A stretch of DNA of 17,065 bases from NCBI GenBank assembly GCA_032229885.1, contig JAVYAJ010000434.1, forward strand, positions 1 to 17,065, read 5' to 3'. Both the position numbers and the translations under genes were made by a program. The notes below the pieces were generated by a model. It was not told the DNA's origin and made no database searches. It worked only from the letters and a program-made list of their open reading frames with translations. This document shows positions 7,563-15,612 of the stretch, in pieces; the first letter of the stretch is position 1; every line of letters starts with the position of its first letter. The DNA is from Anammoximicrobium sp032229885 (GTDB taxonomy: Bacteria > Planctomycetota > Planctomycetia > Pirellulales > Pirellulaceae).

Positions 7563-8807
7563 CTAGCGCAGCGGCTTCAGATGCGTAAACGGTTCGTAGT
7601 CGGGCAATTGGTCCCAGGCCAGCCGTTCGTCGGCGGCGGGCACGTATCGAGGCTCGACGCCCAGCTCTTTCAAAATGATGTTCCGCGCCATCGGGATGCC
7701 GACGGTCTTGTAGAACGCCAGATGACGGTTGAACCCTTGGCGACCAAAGCCGCAGTCGGTGGACAGGATCAGCTTGTCCGCCGGAATGTGAGCCAGGCAG
7801 CGTCGAACCCGCTCGGCAATCGTCTCGGGAAAATCAGCCTGGAGCGTCCGGTGGCTGATTACGCCGACTGCGATCTTCTTTTTGAGGCTGTTCTTGTAGG
7901 ACGAAAACAGGGCCAGCTCGCGGAAGTCGTTCTCCGTCGCTTCGATCGTCCAGACGTCGCCTTTGAGACGCTCTAAGAAGATTTCCATCGAGTTGGCGTA
8001 GGACTCGTCGGTGAACACCTTCTGCATGTTGGGATTGCCCCAGCAGGTGTGGATCCAAATTTCGACGTCGTCCAGGCCCTCGACTTCGCGGTTGAACGCG
8101 TCGACTAGGAAATCGAGAAACTCTTTCTGGTCCGGCTGATACCGGGCCATGAAGTGCAGCGTCGGCTCTTCGATCTGGATGACTCGACAGCCGCTGGCCG
8201 CCAGTTGGCGCAGCTCGAGATTCATCGCTTCGGCCATGTCCCAGATCAATTGCCGCTTGTCGTCCAAATCGTACAGCGGCGTATGACTGTCGAGAAAAAA
8301 CGCCAGAACCTGGGCGGAACACGTTCCGAATTTAACCGGCTTGCCGCCAGCGGCCTGCTGGGCGATCCGCCAAATCTTGGCGTACTCGAGCGGATTTCGG
8401 GGGTCATGTTCGACGCGGCCGACGACTCGCGGCCAACGCCACGTCTTGTAGATCGAGTCCAGCATCGTCCCCGCTGGGTAGGACAACAATGGCGAGCGGG
8501 TGCGCTCGGATTGCAGTTCTTCGTGTTCGAGTCCCTTCCAGCGCTGCAGCGGATAGTGATGCCACGAGCGTCCCGCCACGTCTTCGTCCAGATGATAGTC
8601 GCCGCCGGTCAGGATATCCAAACCAGCTCGCGTCTGGTCCGAGACGACGAGCGCGTGCGCGTCGGTGAATTGCTCGCGAAACCAGGGGTCCATCATGGCC
8701 GTGTCGAGCGGTCGCCCCCACAAGTTCGCGGTATACCAGCGCGGACGAGGCCACGAGCCGGTGATCGTGGCCGGCAACAACAGGTCTTTCGTCGCGGTAA
8801 ACGCCAT
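7563..8807 (-). CDS. Core-type cobalamin-independent methionine synthase (MetE C-terminal) family protein
   Basis: The 414-residue product has the catalytic TIM-barrel of cobalamin-independent methionine synthase (COG0620) but lacks the N-terminal barrel of full-length MetE (about 750 residues). All four expected zinc ligands are visible: His253 and Cys255 in IHTCWGN, Glu289 in TIEATEND, and Cys352 in STDCGFGRQGF. IQIEEPTLHF (210-219) corresponds to the conserved VQxDEPAL strand. The family moves a methyl or related group to a zinc-bound thiol; homologues include core-MetE and coenzyme-M transferases, so the methyl donor here is unknown. The start at 8807 is supported by AGGAGA 8 bases upstream and by the conserved N-terminal LPATITGSWPRPRW. 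No other methionine gene is nearby, which leaves open a catabolic or sulfur-salvage role. Confidence 0.88.
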   Translation of the reverse strand: MAFTATKDLLLPATITGSWPRPRWYTANLWGRPLDTAMMDPWFREQFTDAHALVVSDQTRAGLDILTGGDYHLDEDVAGRSWHHYPLQRWKGLEHEELQSERTRSPLLSYPAGTMLDSIYKTWRWPRVVGRVEHDPRNPLEYAKIWRIAQQAAGGKPVKFGTCSAQVLAFFLDSHTPLYDLDDKRQLIWDMAEAMNLELRQLAASGCRVIQIEEPTLHFMARYQPDQKEFLDFLVDAFNREVEGLDDVEIWIHTCWGNPNMQKVFTDESYANSMEIFLERLKGDVWTIEATENDFRELALFSSYKNSLKKKIAVGVISHRTLQADFPETIAERVRRCLAHIPADKLILSTDCGFGRQGFNRHLAFYKTVGIPMARNIILKELGVEPRYVPAADERLAWDQLPDYEPFTHLKPLR

Positions 8808-9260
8808 GCGTTCTCTCCTGTGGTCAGAGTGGATCCCGGCTCGCGAGATCGGTCGCGAAAGCCGACGAGGCGCAGCGTCGCTGGACAGGGCAAACCGTGT
8901 ACAACAGGTTCCTTTGTGAAGGCTGTCGATCGGTTTGTCAATCCGCCGCGACGTCTGAGATCTTGCGCCGTGGTCGGGCCAGGGCGTCGGGGCGTCGCAC
9001 AAGGCCTGCGCGCCGCGGCGCAACGCTCGCGCGCGGCTGCGGGCGACGGTCGTGTGTTGTCAAGATCAGTGCAGTGTCACGGAGAAATGTTGGGATTCGC
9101 CCCGCTTGCCAGACAGCAGGAGTTTCTTGTTATGGTAAGTGCGACTCTTCAACGGTCGAACTTCGACAACACGCCATTTCGCGATCGACTTCTGAGCCTG
9201 CCGTTCGCGTCGGCCGGCAGATCGTCGTCCTCTCAGCCGCGTGTCGCGGGGCAAGCCGCG
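8808..9260. other. 453-bp gap upstream of the methionine-synthase-like gene
   Basis: No convincing gene is present. It holds the ribosome binding site and a possible promoter (8913-8941) of the minus-strand gene to the left, and a palindrome-based hairpin TCGCGA/TCGCGA at 8841-8858. The part at 9066-9254 is open on the minus strand from a TTG and less GC-rich than its surroundings, but has no recognisable protein features. Confidence 0.5.
8913..8941 (-). promoter_or_regulatory. Possible promoter of the methionine-synthase-like gene
   Basis: On the minus strand a perfect TTGACA (8941-8936) is followed, after 17 bases, by CACAAA (8918-8913), which matches the -10 consensus at only three positions. 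It lies about 105 bases before the ATG at 8807. The -35 match is good but the -10 is poor, so this is a suggestion only. Confidence 0.25.
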
Positions 9261-9653
9261 TCAGTACCCAAGCTCTTCAAGCTCGTGCTCGTCCAATCCG
9301 TGATAGTGGCCCAACTCGTGGAGGATCGTGATCCGAATCTGACGCTGAAGTTCTGGTTCATCAATTTGGCCGCGCCGGTCTCGCGCCAAGGCCAAAACAC
9401 CTTCGCGAAAAACATAGATCGCGTCGGAAAGCTGGCCTGAAGACTCGATGGACTGGCGAGTCAACGGCGTTCCGATGTACAGCCCGCACAGCTCGCTACG
9501 ACGTCGGATCCCAAGGTCGCGCATCATCTTGCGCGACGGATAATCCTCGATGTACATCGTCACTTCGGCCAGCAACTCGTGCACGCGAGGCGGCATGTGA
9601 GCCATGACTTCGTCCAACTGCCGGTCGAAGTAATCACGCAGCTCAGGGTTCAT
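9261..9653 (-). CDS. Zincin-type metallopeptidase family protein (PF06262-like)
   Basis: The 130-residue product matches the short zincin family formerly called DUF1025. The zinc motif HELGH is at 112-116, followed by YHGLDEHELEELGY, in which Asp121 or Glu122 is in place to be the third ligand; ending just after the motif is normal for the family. The central region has the usual IEDYPS (35-40) and LCGLYIGTPL (55-64) segments. No signal peptide is seen, so it should be cytoplasmic; family substrates are not well known. The start at 9653 was chosen because the protein then has the family length; no clear ribosome binding site precedes it, and a longer reading would overlap the upstream gene. 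That gene ends 68 bp before it on the same strand, suggesting co-transcription. Confidence 0.85.
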   Translation of the reverse strand: MNPELRDYFDRQLDEVMAHMPPRVHELLAEVTMYIEDYPSRKMMRDLGIRRRSELCGLYIGTPLTRQSIESSGQLSDAIYVFREGVLALARDRRGQIDEPELQRQIRITILHELGHYHGLDEHELEELGY

Positions 9654-9721
9654 GAAAGACGCGAGGTGGAAAGGATCGGAAGCAAGAACAGCGGAACGCG
9701 CTCGCCATCGGCCGCCCGCGC

Positions 9722-9979
9722 TCAGGGCGATGATTTGAATCGTTTCGGCAGGTTGATCGAATACAGGATGATCACCGCTCCCGTGGCCAAGAAGCTCCAC
9801 GGCATCCATTCCTCGGTTTTGAACTGCCGCGGATCAGAGCCCGTGGTGGACGGGCTGAGCGCGACGGCGCTCGCGGACACAACGGTCCCGTGGGCCAACA
9901 CGGCTTCGTCCACGACAAGACATTCCAAGCCCAAGATGCAAAAGCTGACGCCGATCGCCAAGAAGACTGATCGCCACAT
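9722..9979 (-). CDS. Small two-helix membrane protein, conserved hypothetical
   Basis: The 85-residue product has two hydrophobic helices, at about residues 3-22 and 60-76, joined by a polar loop and followed by a basic tail (LPKRFKSSP), so both ends may be cytoplasmic. The second helix starts with an EEWMPWS segment. The start at 9979 is well supported by GGGAGAGG ending 6 bases before the ATG. I do not recognise a named family, though the layout resembles short planctomycete membrane proteins. It is the first gene of a probable two-gene unit with the zincin, so the two may act together, for example the helices bringing the peptidase to the membrane; this is inference. Confidence 0.7.
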   Translation of the reverse strand: MWRSVFLAIGVSFCILGLECLVVDEAVLAHGTVVSASAVALSPSTTGSDPRQFKTEEWMPWSFLATGAVIILYSINLPKRFKSSP

Positions 9980-10098
9980 GATTCGCCTCTCCCACCTCAC
10001 GGCTGCGAAAACTTCCCCTTCGTCTTATCGACTCGACGGCGGTCAGGCTACAATTCAAGAAACGGAAGTCCGTTTACGATAGCCCGTACGAGTCGTCC
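9980..10098. promoter_or_regulatory. Divergent promoter region between the membrane-protein and retropepsin-like genes
   Basis: These 119 bases separate two divergently transcribed genes and must hold both promoters. On the plus strand TACAAT at 10049-10054 matches the -10 consensus at five of six positions; no good -35 stands 17 bases before it. A perfect palindrome follows directly at 10060-10075. Confidence 0.4.
10060..10075. promoter_or_regulatory. Perfect 16-bp palindrome, candidate operator
   Basis: AAACGGAAGTCCGTTT has 7-bp perfect inverted arms around a 2-base centre. It lies five bases after a -10-like TACAAT, where transcription of the plus-strand gene would start, which is the usual place for a repressor site. 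The regulator is unknown and no transcription factor is encoded in this window. Confidence 0.35.
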
Positions 10099-11253
10099 AT
10101 GGCCCAGTTTTGCGACCTTTCGCGTTTACATCATTCTCTTCGACACAAAGCGTGTTTCTCGCACGATTCGCCGTGTCCGAAAAAAGATCCCAGCTCGTTC
10201 GTCGGACGCGCACCGCCGCTCGCTCGGTTGGCTCTGTCTGCATTCCTCGCAGTCGCGGCCGGGATCGCGATCGAAAACATGTCCGCCGCCGAGCCGAGCG
10301 GGTCCGTAGCTGAGGTGTTCTTGCGAGATGTGAAAGGGTTGACCCCGATCCCGGGCGGCAAGGTATGGATGTGCCGCGCGGAATGCACGCTGCGAGACGC
10401 GCTCGCCAAACTGGACGACTCCCGGCGCGACCTGATCCAACAACAACGGACACTCGAACAGCGGGTGCGTGCGAACAGACAACAATGGGAGCTCATTCTC
10501 CCCAGCATTGCGGCGTTGAAAGCCGCGCGGTCCGCTGCGGCAACCGACGCTCCTGAGCGGCCGCAAATCGACCGTCAGATCGCATTGTTGGGATCGCAAG
10601 CCGTGGACCCGGAACGTCTGGGCAGTCGAACCGATGTTCGCGCGAGCGTGATCCGTCTCAACAATGCTCGCCACGCCCTAGCGCTAAGTCTGCTGACGAT
10701 TCGCCGAGCCGTACCACGAATGGAAGCGGATTATCGCGGCCTGCAGTCCGACTCGGAGGTTCAGACCGCGTTGCGGGCGTTGGGAGGTGGGCATCGCTTG
10801 GGGCCCTTGGAGACTTATCGTCGTGAACTACGCCGCGCCGAGGCCTACGAACAGCTCGTCTTCACGCCCTGGGTTCCCATCTATATCCAAAGCGATCGAA
10901 TCCGTGTGGATGCGCTGTTGAACGAACGAACGCCGATCACGTTCAGTTGGCGCGTCGACCAGGGGCCGACGATGCTGACCGATTCGATGCTCGAAGCAGC
11001 CGGACTCGATGTTCCCGCCACGGCCCCGACCGTTTCCTTGCAGGCCGCACCGGGACGCATGCTGAACACGCGGCAGATGAACATTCCGGCCCTGCGGTTT
11101 GGGCAAACCGTGCTGCACGACGTGCCGGTCTATGCGCTCGGGCCAGACGGCGAAGACCTCGGCGCCGTAATCGGGGCCGACGTGTTTACAGGGTATACAG
11201 TTCAGCTCGAACTGTCCCAATTGCGGCTGAGCCTTGCGCCCGCCTCTGGCTGA
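10099..11253 (+). CDS. Exported coiled-coil protein with degenerate retropepsin-like domain
   Basis: The 384-residue product has a hydrophobic segment at 41-58 that looks like a signal peptide or anchor. Residues ~95-255 are rich in charged helices (coiled coil likely). Residues ~256-380 resemble a single retropepsin-like domain: VPIYIQSDRIRVDALLNERT, then an FSWRVDQGPTMLTDSMLEAAGL flap-like unit (283-304), then VPVYALGPDGEDLGAVIGADVF and a final β-strand VQLELSQLRLSL. In active members the motif is D-T/S-G-A; here it is DQGP (287-290). Asp is kept, but the Thr/Ser that stabilises the dimeric active site is Gln and the Ala is Pro. This may be a non-catalytic relative. The start is uncertain: ATG 10099 lacks a clear ribosome binding site and gives an unusually long 40-residue n-region; TTG 10228 or ATG 10279 are alternatives. 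Confidence 0.65.
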   Translation: MAQFCDLSRLHHSLRHKACFSHDSPCPKKDPSSFVGRAPPLARLALSAFLAVAAGIAIENMSAAEPSGSVAEVFLRDVKGLTPIPGGKVWMCRAECTLRDALAKLDDSRRDLIQQQRTLEQRVRANRQQWELILPSIAALKAARSAAATDAPERPQIDRQIALLGSQAVDPERLGSRTDVRASVIRLNNARHALALSLLTIRRAVPRMEADYRGLQSDSEVQTALRALGGGHRLGPLETYRRELRRAEAYEQLVFTPWVPIYIQSDRIRVDALLNERTPITFSWRVDQGPTMLTDSMLEAAGLDVPATAPTVSLQAAPGRMLNTRQMNIPALRFGQTVLHDVPVYALGPDGEDLGAVIGADVFTGYTVQLELSQLRLSLAPASG

Positions 11254-11568
11254 TGCGTTATCTCCCGAATCCGGCATTCGGCAGGTGGCCGGTGGTGCGC
11301 AGCGGCGTCAGCCCCGGCGCCAACGAACGCGCCGACCGGTGTCGCCAACGCATGATCCGGTGTGTCCGATCGGCAGCGCGTGGCCATTGAAAGCGGATTG
11401 CGACTTGCCGTGCGAGCCGTCCTCCCCGGCCGCGGAACGCATCTGTTCCACGCCCGAAAAGAGCCCATTCAGCCAGCTACGGCCATTTCGGTAGCGCCCG
11501 CTCGGCACGGAGAGAAGCGGTTACGCGAAGGCAGGTGTGTGCAGCCCCAGGCGTTTCGGCTGAGTGCC
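11254..11568. other. 315-bp gap between convergent genes
   Basis: Genes converge on this gap. It contains a stem-loop at 11265-11281 just past the retropepsin-like gene. Nothing else recognisable is present: a 66-codon minus-strand frame from a GTG at 11508 has no protein features and is not called. Confidence 0.5.
11265..11281 (+). terminator. Possible terminator hairpin after the retropepsin-like gene
   Basis: CCGAAT and ATTCGG pair perfectly around a 5-base loop, 11 bases beyond the stop codon. No T-run follows, so it is at best a weak or factor-dependent terminator. Confidence 0.3.
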
Positions 11569-14500
11569 TTAAAAGAAGCCTCCACCGCCTCCCATGCCTC
11601 CCATGCCACCCATGCCGCCACCCATACCTCCCATGCCGCCACCCATCCCTCCCATGCCGCCGCCGCCGATCCCGCCGCCGCCGCCGATCCCGCCACCGCC
11701 GCCAGACCCGGTCGTATCACCCGTGAACGTAAACGTGCTGACTTCGCCGATTCCGGAAAACATCGGCATCGGCTCGACGCGCACATAGCGACGATCGGCG
11801 GAAATAACGGCCATGCTCATGAACGTCGTTCCCTCGGGAAGAACCGTAATCACCGGCCGAACGCCCGCGCTGCCTCGACGCAGGCGACCGTCACGTTGTG
11901 CGGCCAAGGCATCGCGTAGATAGTCGCGGACTGCGTCCGAGTACTCGTATGAACTCAACTGGCGTCCAAGCAGCGCACGGTTGAACTCGCGTTGGACTTG
12001 GGCTACGGCGGCGATTTGGTGTTGATCGAGCGCGTCCTGGCGGCGTCCATCGTTCAACTCGAACACCACCGCTGCCCGACCATCGACCAGCGGGATATGA
12101 CGACTGATGATCTCCTGCTGCGGCGAGCCGAATTTCTTGGCGACCTCGACGGTGACTTTGCCCGCGGTCGGCTGGCCCCAGATACGTTTGATCATCAGTC
12201 GGTACTGGCCGCTGAACCCTTCCGGGCACACGTAATACTCGGCATATCCGTCCGCCGGCTGCTCGCCGGCGCGAGCAAACACATCGCCCAACATCACGCC
12301 GCCGCCGACGCTGCGCGGGCTGTCAGCCGAGCACACCGCGCCGGTGGGATCTTCAACCAGAATGTCAATATCGGCATCACCCGTCCAGGCCACACGAATC
12401 ACGCAGTCGCGGACCATTGCCGCGAGCACCTGCTCGCGAAACGAGTCTGCTTCCGCACGACGATTGGCTGCCACCAACTGTTCATAGGTTGCTCGCGTTA
12501 CGCGAACGATCATCTCTTGAGTCTTCTTCTGATCCTGCGGCCAGGCCTGGCTCAACAAGCCGACGCAAGCCCATTGGATCGCGTCCAGATCGTCCAGCCG
12601 CTGGGCGACGGCCAGCCCTCGCAGATACGGCTCGGGCCGCAACGGTTCCGCCGCGGCCATGCTCTGGAACAACTGCAACGCCCGGCGATCAAGGCCCAGT
12701 TGCGTCAGGTATTCAGCGACGAACAAGGTCTCGTCAACACTGCTGCTGAAATCCACCGCTGACATCAGCGCTCGCTCGATCTCCGAGTCTGGCGCTCCCT
12801 CAGCCTTTAACGCCAGACCGAGCCCTTCGTACATCCAGGTCTGCGGGAATCCGTTTCGCAGCGCGGCCGACAGCAGCGTGACGACCTCGGAAAACTTCTC
12901 CTTTTTCATCAGATCTCGCGCTGTCTCGCGGACGGCCAATCGCGAGCGCTGAACCATTTCGGGCGAGGCTTTTTTCAAGTCGTCGAAGTACGCATTCCAA
13001 GCCTGCTCGAGAGTCTGGCCTGGCTGGCTCTTCAGTTCGATCTTTTCAGCTTTCACAGCGCTGGTCGCGGCCGCTTGGTCGGAATCGAGAGCCGCAGCCT
13101 CTGCGGTCGGCTGCTGGTTGGGACCCAGCGACAGGTCGTCATCGACGGCGAAGAAGCCACCTCCCATGCCGCCTCCCATGCCGCCCATACCACCCATTCC
13201 CATGCCTCCCATGCCTCCCATGCCTCCCATGCCTCCCATGCCCATGCCGCCCATCCCCATGCCACCCATCATCCCCATGCCGCCTCCCATGCCGCCGAGC
13301 ATGCCGATCGGAAGCACTAGGTCGCCGACGGGGTACACTTTGGTGACGAGCTTGCTTTCAGCCTCTTCGGGCGTGGTGATCAAGAGGACTTCGTCGCGCA
13401 CGACATACGTCAGCCCCAATTCCTTCAGCATCAACCGCAGCGCCGAGCGTAACGAAATGCCGCGCAGGTTGCGGGTGATCGGCGTGTCCGAGCCGACGCC
13501 GATGTCGTCGAGCGCTTTCGTGTCGATCTCGATGTTGATGTCATGCTGGTCTTTCAGAAAGTCGATCACCTGGCTCAACGGAGTCTCGACAAATTCCAAC
13601 CGCGTGTCGTCTTCCAGCGCGGCGAAGATCTTCTGCTCGGTGCTGCCCTGGCGAGCCAAGTCGATCGAAGCGTACTTTTTACGCCGCAGGGTCAAATCGG
13701 CCCAGACTTGCGGCTCGGGATACGTGATCGGCGGATCGTCGGGGAAGGGCACGAGCGCCTTCTCGACGCCCAGCAGCGCGCGGGCAAAGTTCCGATGGCG
13801 AATGTCGCGCAGGGCCCACATCGTCTCCCAGTTTCCGCCGAATCGCGACGTCCACAACGCGGCGGATCCGGTCGTGCTGCTGGGATCCAACTCGAGGACC
13901 TGTGCCGCGATGATGTCTTCAGCTTCTTGATACCGTCCCTCGTCCATCAACGAGTTGAAGCGATCCATCAACTGCTTGATCTTCTGCCGTTGGCGAGCCG
14001 TCTCCTCGACGAGTTGCTGACGCTCGTCGGCAGCCGCCCGGTTTTCTTCGGCCTGCGCCACGCGGATTCCAAACTCGACCGCCCGGCGGCCGGCCTCGCG
14101 AATCGCCGACTCGATCTGGTTCCGCAGTTGATCGCGCGCGTCGGCGCCCAAGTCGGGAGATTTCTCGATGGTTTCCAGCCAGATCTTCAGATCCCGCTTG
14201 GCGCCCTCCGGGTTGGTTCCCATCTGCTGTCGAGCCTGATTGAGCGCCTGCTCGATCTCGGTCTTCATCTTCTGTTCCAGCACCTGCTGTGCATTCTCGA
14301 CTTGATCGAGAAATAGGCCCTCGCCCTGAACCTCGGCCAGCAGGCCGCCGGCCGGCGCCGCTTCGGCCCCCGGCCCTTGGAGATTGACCATCCGCAGATC
14401 CGCCGCATCATCGCCCAAGCGCTGGGAGGCGTCCCGGATCAACTGGGCTTGGAGGTTGTTGGGGTCGCGCTTTAACACGGCTTCGGCAACCTTCGCCGCT

Positions 14501-15612
14501 CCGTCTCGATCTCCCGTCTGCAGCGCCGTCTGTCCCAACCTGGTCAGCACCGCATTGTTGGCCGAGACCATCCGTGCCACGTCCTGCAAGCTGGCGGAAC
14601 CCAACGTCGGCATTCCCATCCCGCCGCTGGCGCGCACCGAGTCGACCAGTTGAGGCAAGAAGCTGTAGTCGTCCAAGGCGTCGCGAACGGCGACATTCCA
14701 CTGAAGGTTCACCGGCTGACCATCCAGTTCGGCCGCTAACGCGACCTGACCGACGTCGCGTGCTCGCAGCCGGCCGACGACCACCGTATCGCGGTCGCCG
14801 CGCAACGGCGGCAGCGTGGTCGGGTAAATCTCGGCGATCGCCGGCGGGAGGTCGACCTTCGTCGGCCAGCAGACCGGCGAACGGACGACGTCGGCCATCG
14901 CCACGCCCGCACGCTGGGCCCAATCGCCCTCGTTTGCGTCCAGGTACACCATTCCACCCGTGTGATTGGCCAGCGCAGCAAGAAGATACGGATTTCGGTT
15001 CGGGCCGATTGCGAAGCTCGATACGGAAACGTGCTTGTCCGCCAGCTCGCGACTGAGCGCGGCGAACTGGGCGACCTCGGCCGGATTCGCCTGGCTCAGC
15101 CCGTCGCCGATGTAGATCACGCTCCGCGGCTGCGAGGCAGGGCCCGCAAAGCTTTCCGCCGCGCGTCGCATCCCGTGGATCATGTCCGTCGATCCCAGAG
15201 GCACGCGGGCCTCGAGCTTGGTTAAGCCGGCTTGCATGTCCGCGCTGCCCGGCGACACGAACGCGTCGGTCATCGGCACTGCATCCAAATCCACAGCCAT
15301 CAGCCGCACGCGATCCGCGGCATCTAGATGGCTCAGCAAGGTCTTCAGCGAGGCCATCGCATCATCTCGATACGCGCCCGTCTGGCTGGCGGATGTGTCG
15401 AACAAGACCACCACGTCGTGCCCCGTAGCCGTCTGCGGCGTGGCCACCGGCGGCAGGCTGAGCGCGAAATAGACATCTCCCGTCGCATTCTCGTAAGTCG
15501 ATAACTGTGCCGAGCTTGCGTCATCGGCCGGCGACGCTGCCACCGCTGCAGCCGCCAGAGCCAACGCCATCATCGGCGACACCAACAACACGAGGATCGT
15601 ACGTCGTGACAT
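11569..15612 (-). CDS. Very large exported VWA protein with STN-like, TPR-like and DUF2135-like regions
   Basis: The 1347-residue product has a Sec signal (residues 1-26, ending AVAA). A von Willebrand A domain (~66-245) keeps the whole metal site: DTSAS (72-76), Thr142 and Asp170. Residues ~435-560 are Gln/Glu-rich coiled coil. Residues ~660-765 resemble the STN domain of secretins and TonB receptors (LEFVETPLSQVIDFLKDQ, then ISLRSALRLMLKELGLTYVV). A Gly/Met-only tract follows (~771-819). Residues ~870-1065 look like TPR-type helical repeats, and ~1068-1190 resemble DUF2135 (WTGDADIDILVEDPTG, YAEYYVCPEGFSGQYRLMIKRIWG). The C-terminus is a second Gly/Met tract (~1303-1345) ending FF. ATG 15612 was chosen because GGAG lies 9 bases upstream and the signal then starts at residue 1. 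It has no co-directional neighbour here. It is probably a cell-envelope scaffold with metal-dependent ligand binding; the ligand is unknown. Confidence 0.88.
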   Translation of the reverse strand: MSRRTILVLLVSPMMALALAAAAVAASPADDASSAQLSTYENATGDVYFALSLPPVATPQTATGHDVVVLFDTSASQTGAYRDDAMASLKTLLSHLDAADRVRLMAVDLDAVPMTDAFVSPGSADMQAGLTKLEARVPLGSTDMIHGMRRAAESFAGPASQPRSVIYIGDGLSQANPAEVAQFAALSRELADKHVSVSSFAIGPNRNPYLLAALANHTGGMVYLDANEGDWAQRAGVAMADVVRSPVCWPTKVDLPPAIAEIYPTTLPPLRGDRDTVVVGRLRARDVGQVALAAELDGQPVNLQWNVAVRDALDDYSFLPQLVDSVRASGGMGMPTLGSASLQDVARMVSANNAVLTRLGQTALQTGDRDGAAKVAEAVLKRDPNNLQAQLIRDASQRLGDDAADLRMVNLQGPGAEAAPAGGLLAEVQGEGLFLDQVENAQQVLEQKMKTEIEQALNQARQQMGTNPEGAKRDLKIWLETIEKSPDLGADARDQLRNQIESAIREAGRRAVEFGIRVAQAEENRAAADERQQLVEETARQRQKIKQLMDRFNSLMDEGRYQEAEDIIAAQVLELDPSSTTGSAALWTSRFGGNWETMWALRDIRHRNFARALLGVEKALVPFPDDPPITYPEPQVWADLTLRRKKYASIDLARQGSTEQKIFAALEDDTRLEFVETPLSQVIDFLKDQHDINIEIDTKALDDIGVGSDTPITRNLRGISLRSALRLMLKELGLTYVVRDEVLLITTPEEAESKLVTKVYPVGDLVLPIGMLGGMGGGMGMMGGMGMGGMGMGGMGGMGGMGGMGMGGMGGMGGGMGGGFFAVDDDLSLGPNQQPTAEAAALDSDQAAATSAVKAEKIELKSQPGQTLEQAWNAYFDDLKKASPEMVQRSRLAVRETARDLMKKEKFSEVVTLLSAALRNGFPQTWMYEGLGLALKAEGAPDSEIERALMSAVDFSSSVDETLFVAEYLTQLGLDRRALQLFQSMAAAEPLRPEPYLRGLAVAQRLDDLDAIQWACVGLLSQAWPQDQKKTQEMIVRVTRATYEQLVAANRRAEADSFREQVLAAMVRDCVIRVAWTGDADIDILVEDPTGAVCSADSPRSVGGGVMLGDVFARAGEQPADGYAEYYVCPEGFSGQYRLMIKRIWGQPTAGKVTVEVAKKFGSPQQEIISRHIPLVDGRAAVVFELNDGRRQDALDQHQIAAVAQVQREFNRALLGRQLSSYEYSDAVRDYLRDALAAQRDGRLRRGSAGVRPVITVLPEGTTFMSMAVISADRRYVRVEPMPMFSGIGEVSTFTFTGDTTGSGGGGGIGGGGGIGGGGMGGMGGGMGGMGGGMGGMGGMGGGGGFF
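11572..11706. repeat. Gly/Met-coding tail of the VWA gene
   Basis: This low-complexity stretch encodes the C-terminal Gly-rich then Gly/Met-rich tail, ending in two Phe codons before the stop. On the plus strand it reads as repeated CCCATGCC and CCGCCGCC units. It is similar in composition to the internal tract 1.5 kb away, so the two could recombine. Confidence 0.7.
13156..13305. repeat. In-gene Gly/Met-coding tandem repeat
   Basis: This stretch encodes the internal Gly/Met tract of the VWA protein. At DNA level it is a run of short units, with several exact tandem copies of the 9-mer CATGCCTCC (plus strand) near 13199-13243. It should vary in length between strains through slippage in multiples of three, which preserves the frame. 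Confidence 0.75.

Noticed and set aside
9066..9254. 62-codon minus-strand frame after the zincin gene
   Set aside because: It starts at TTG, has no ribosome binding site and no protein features.
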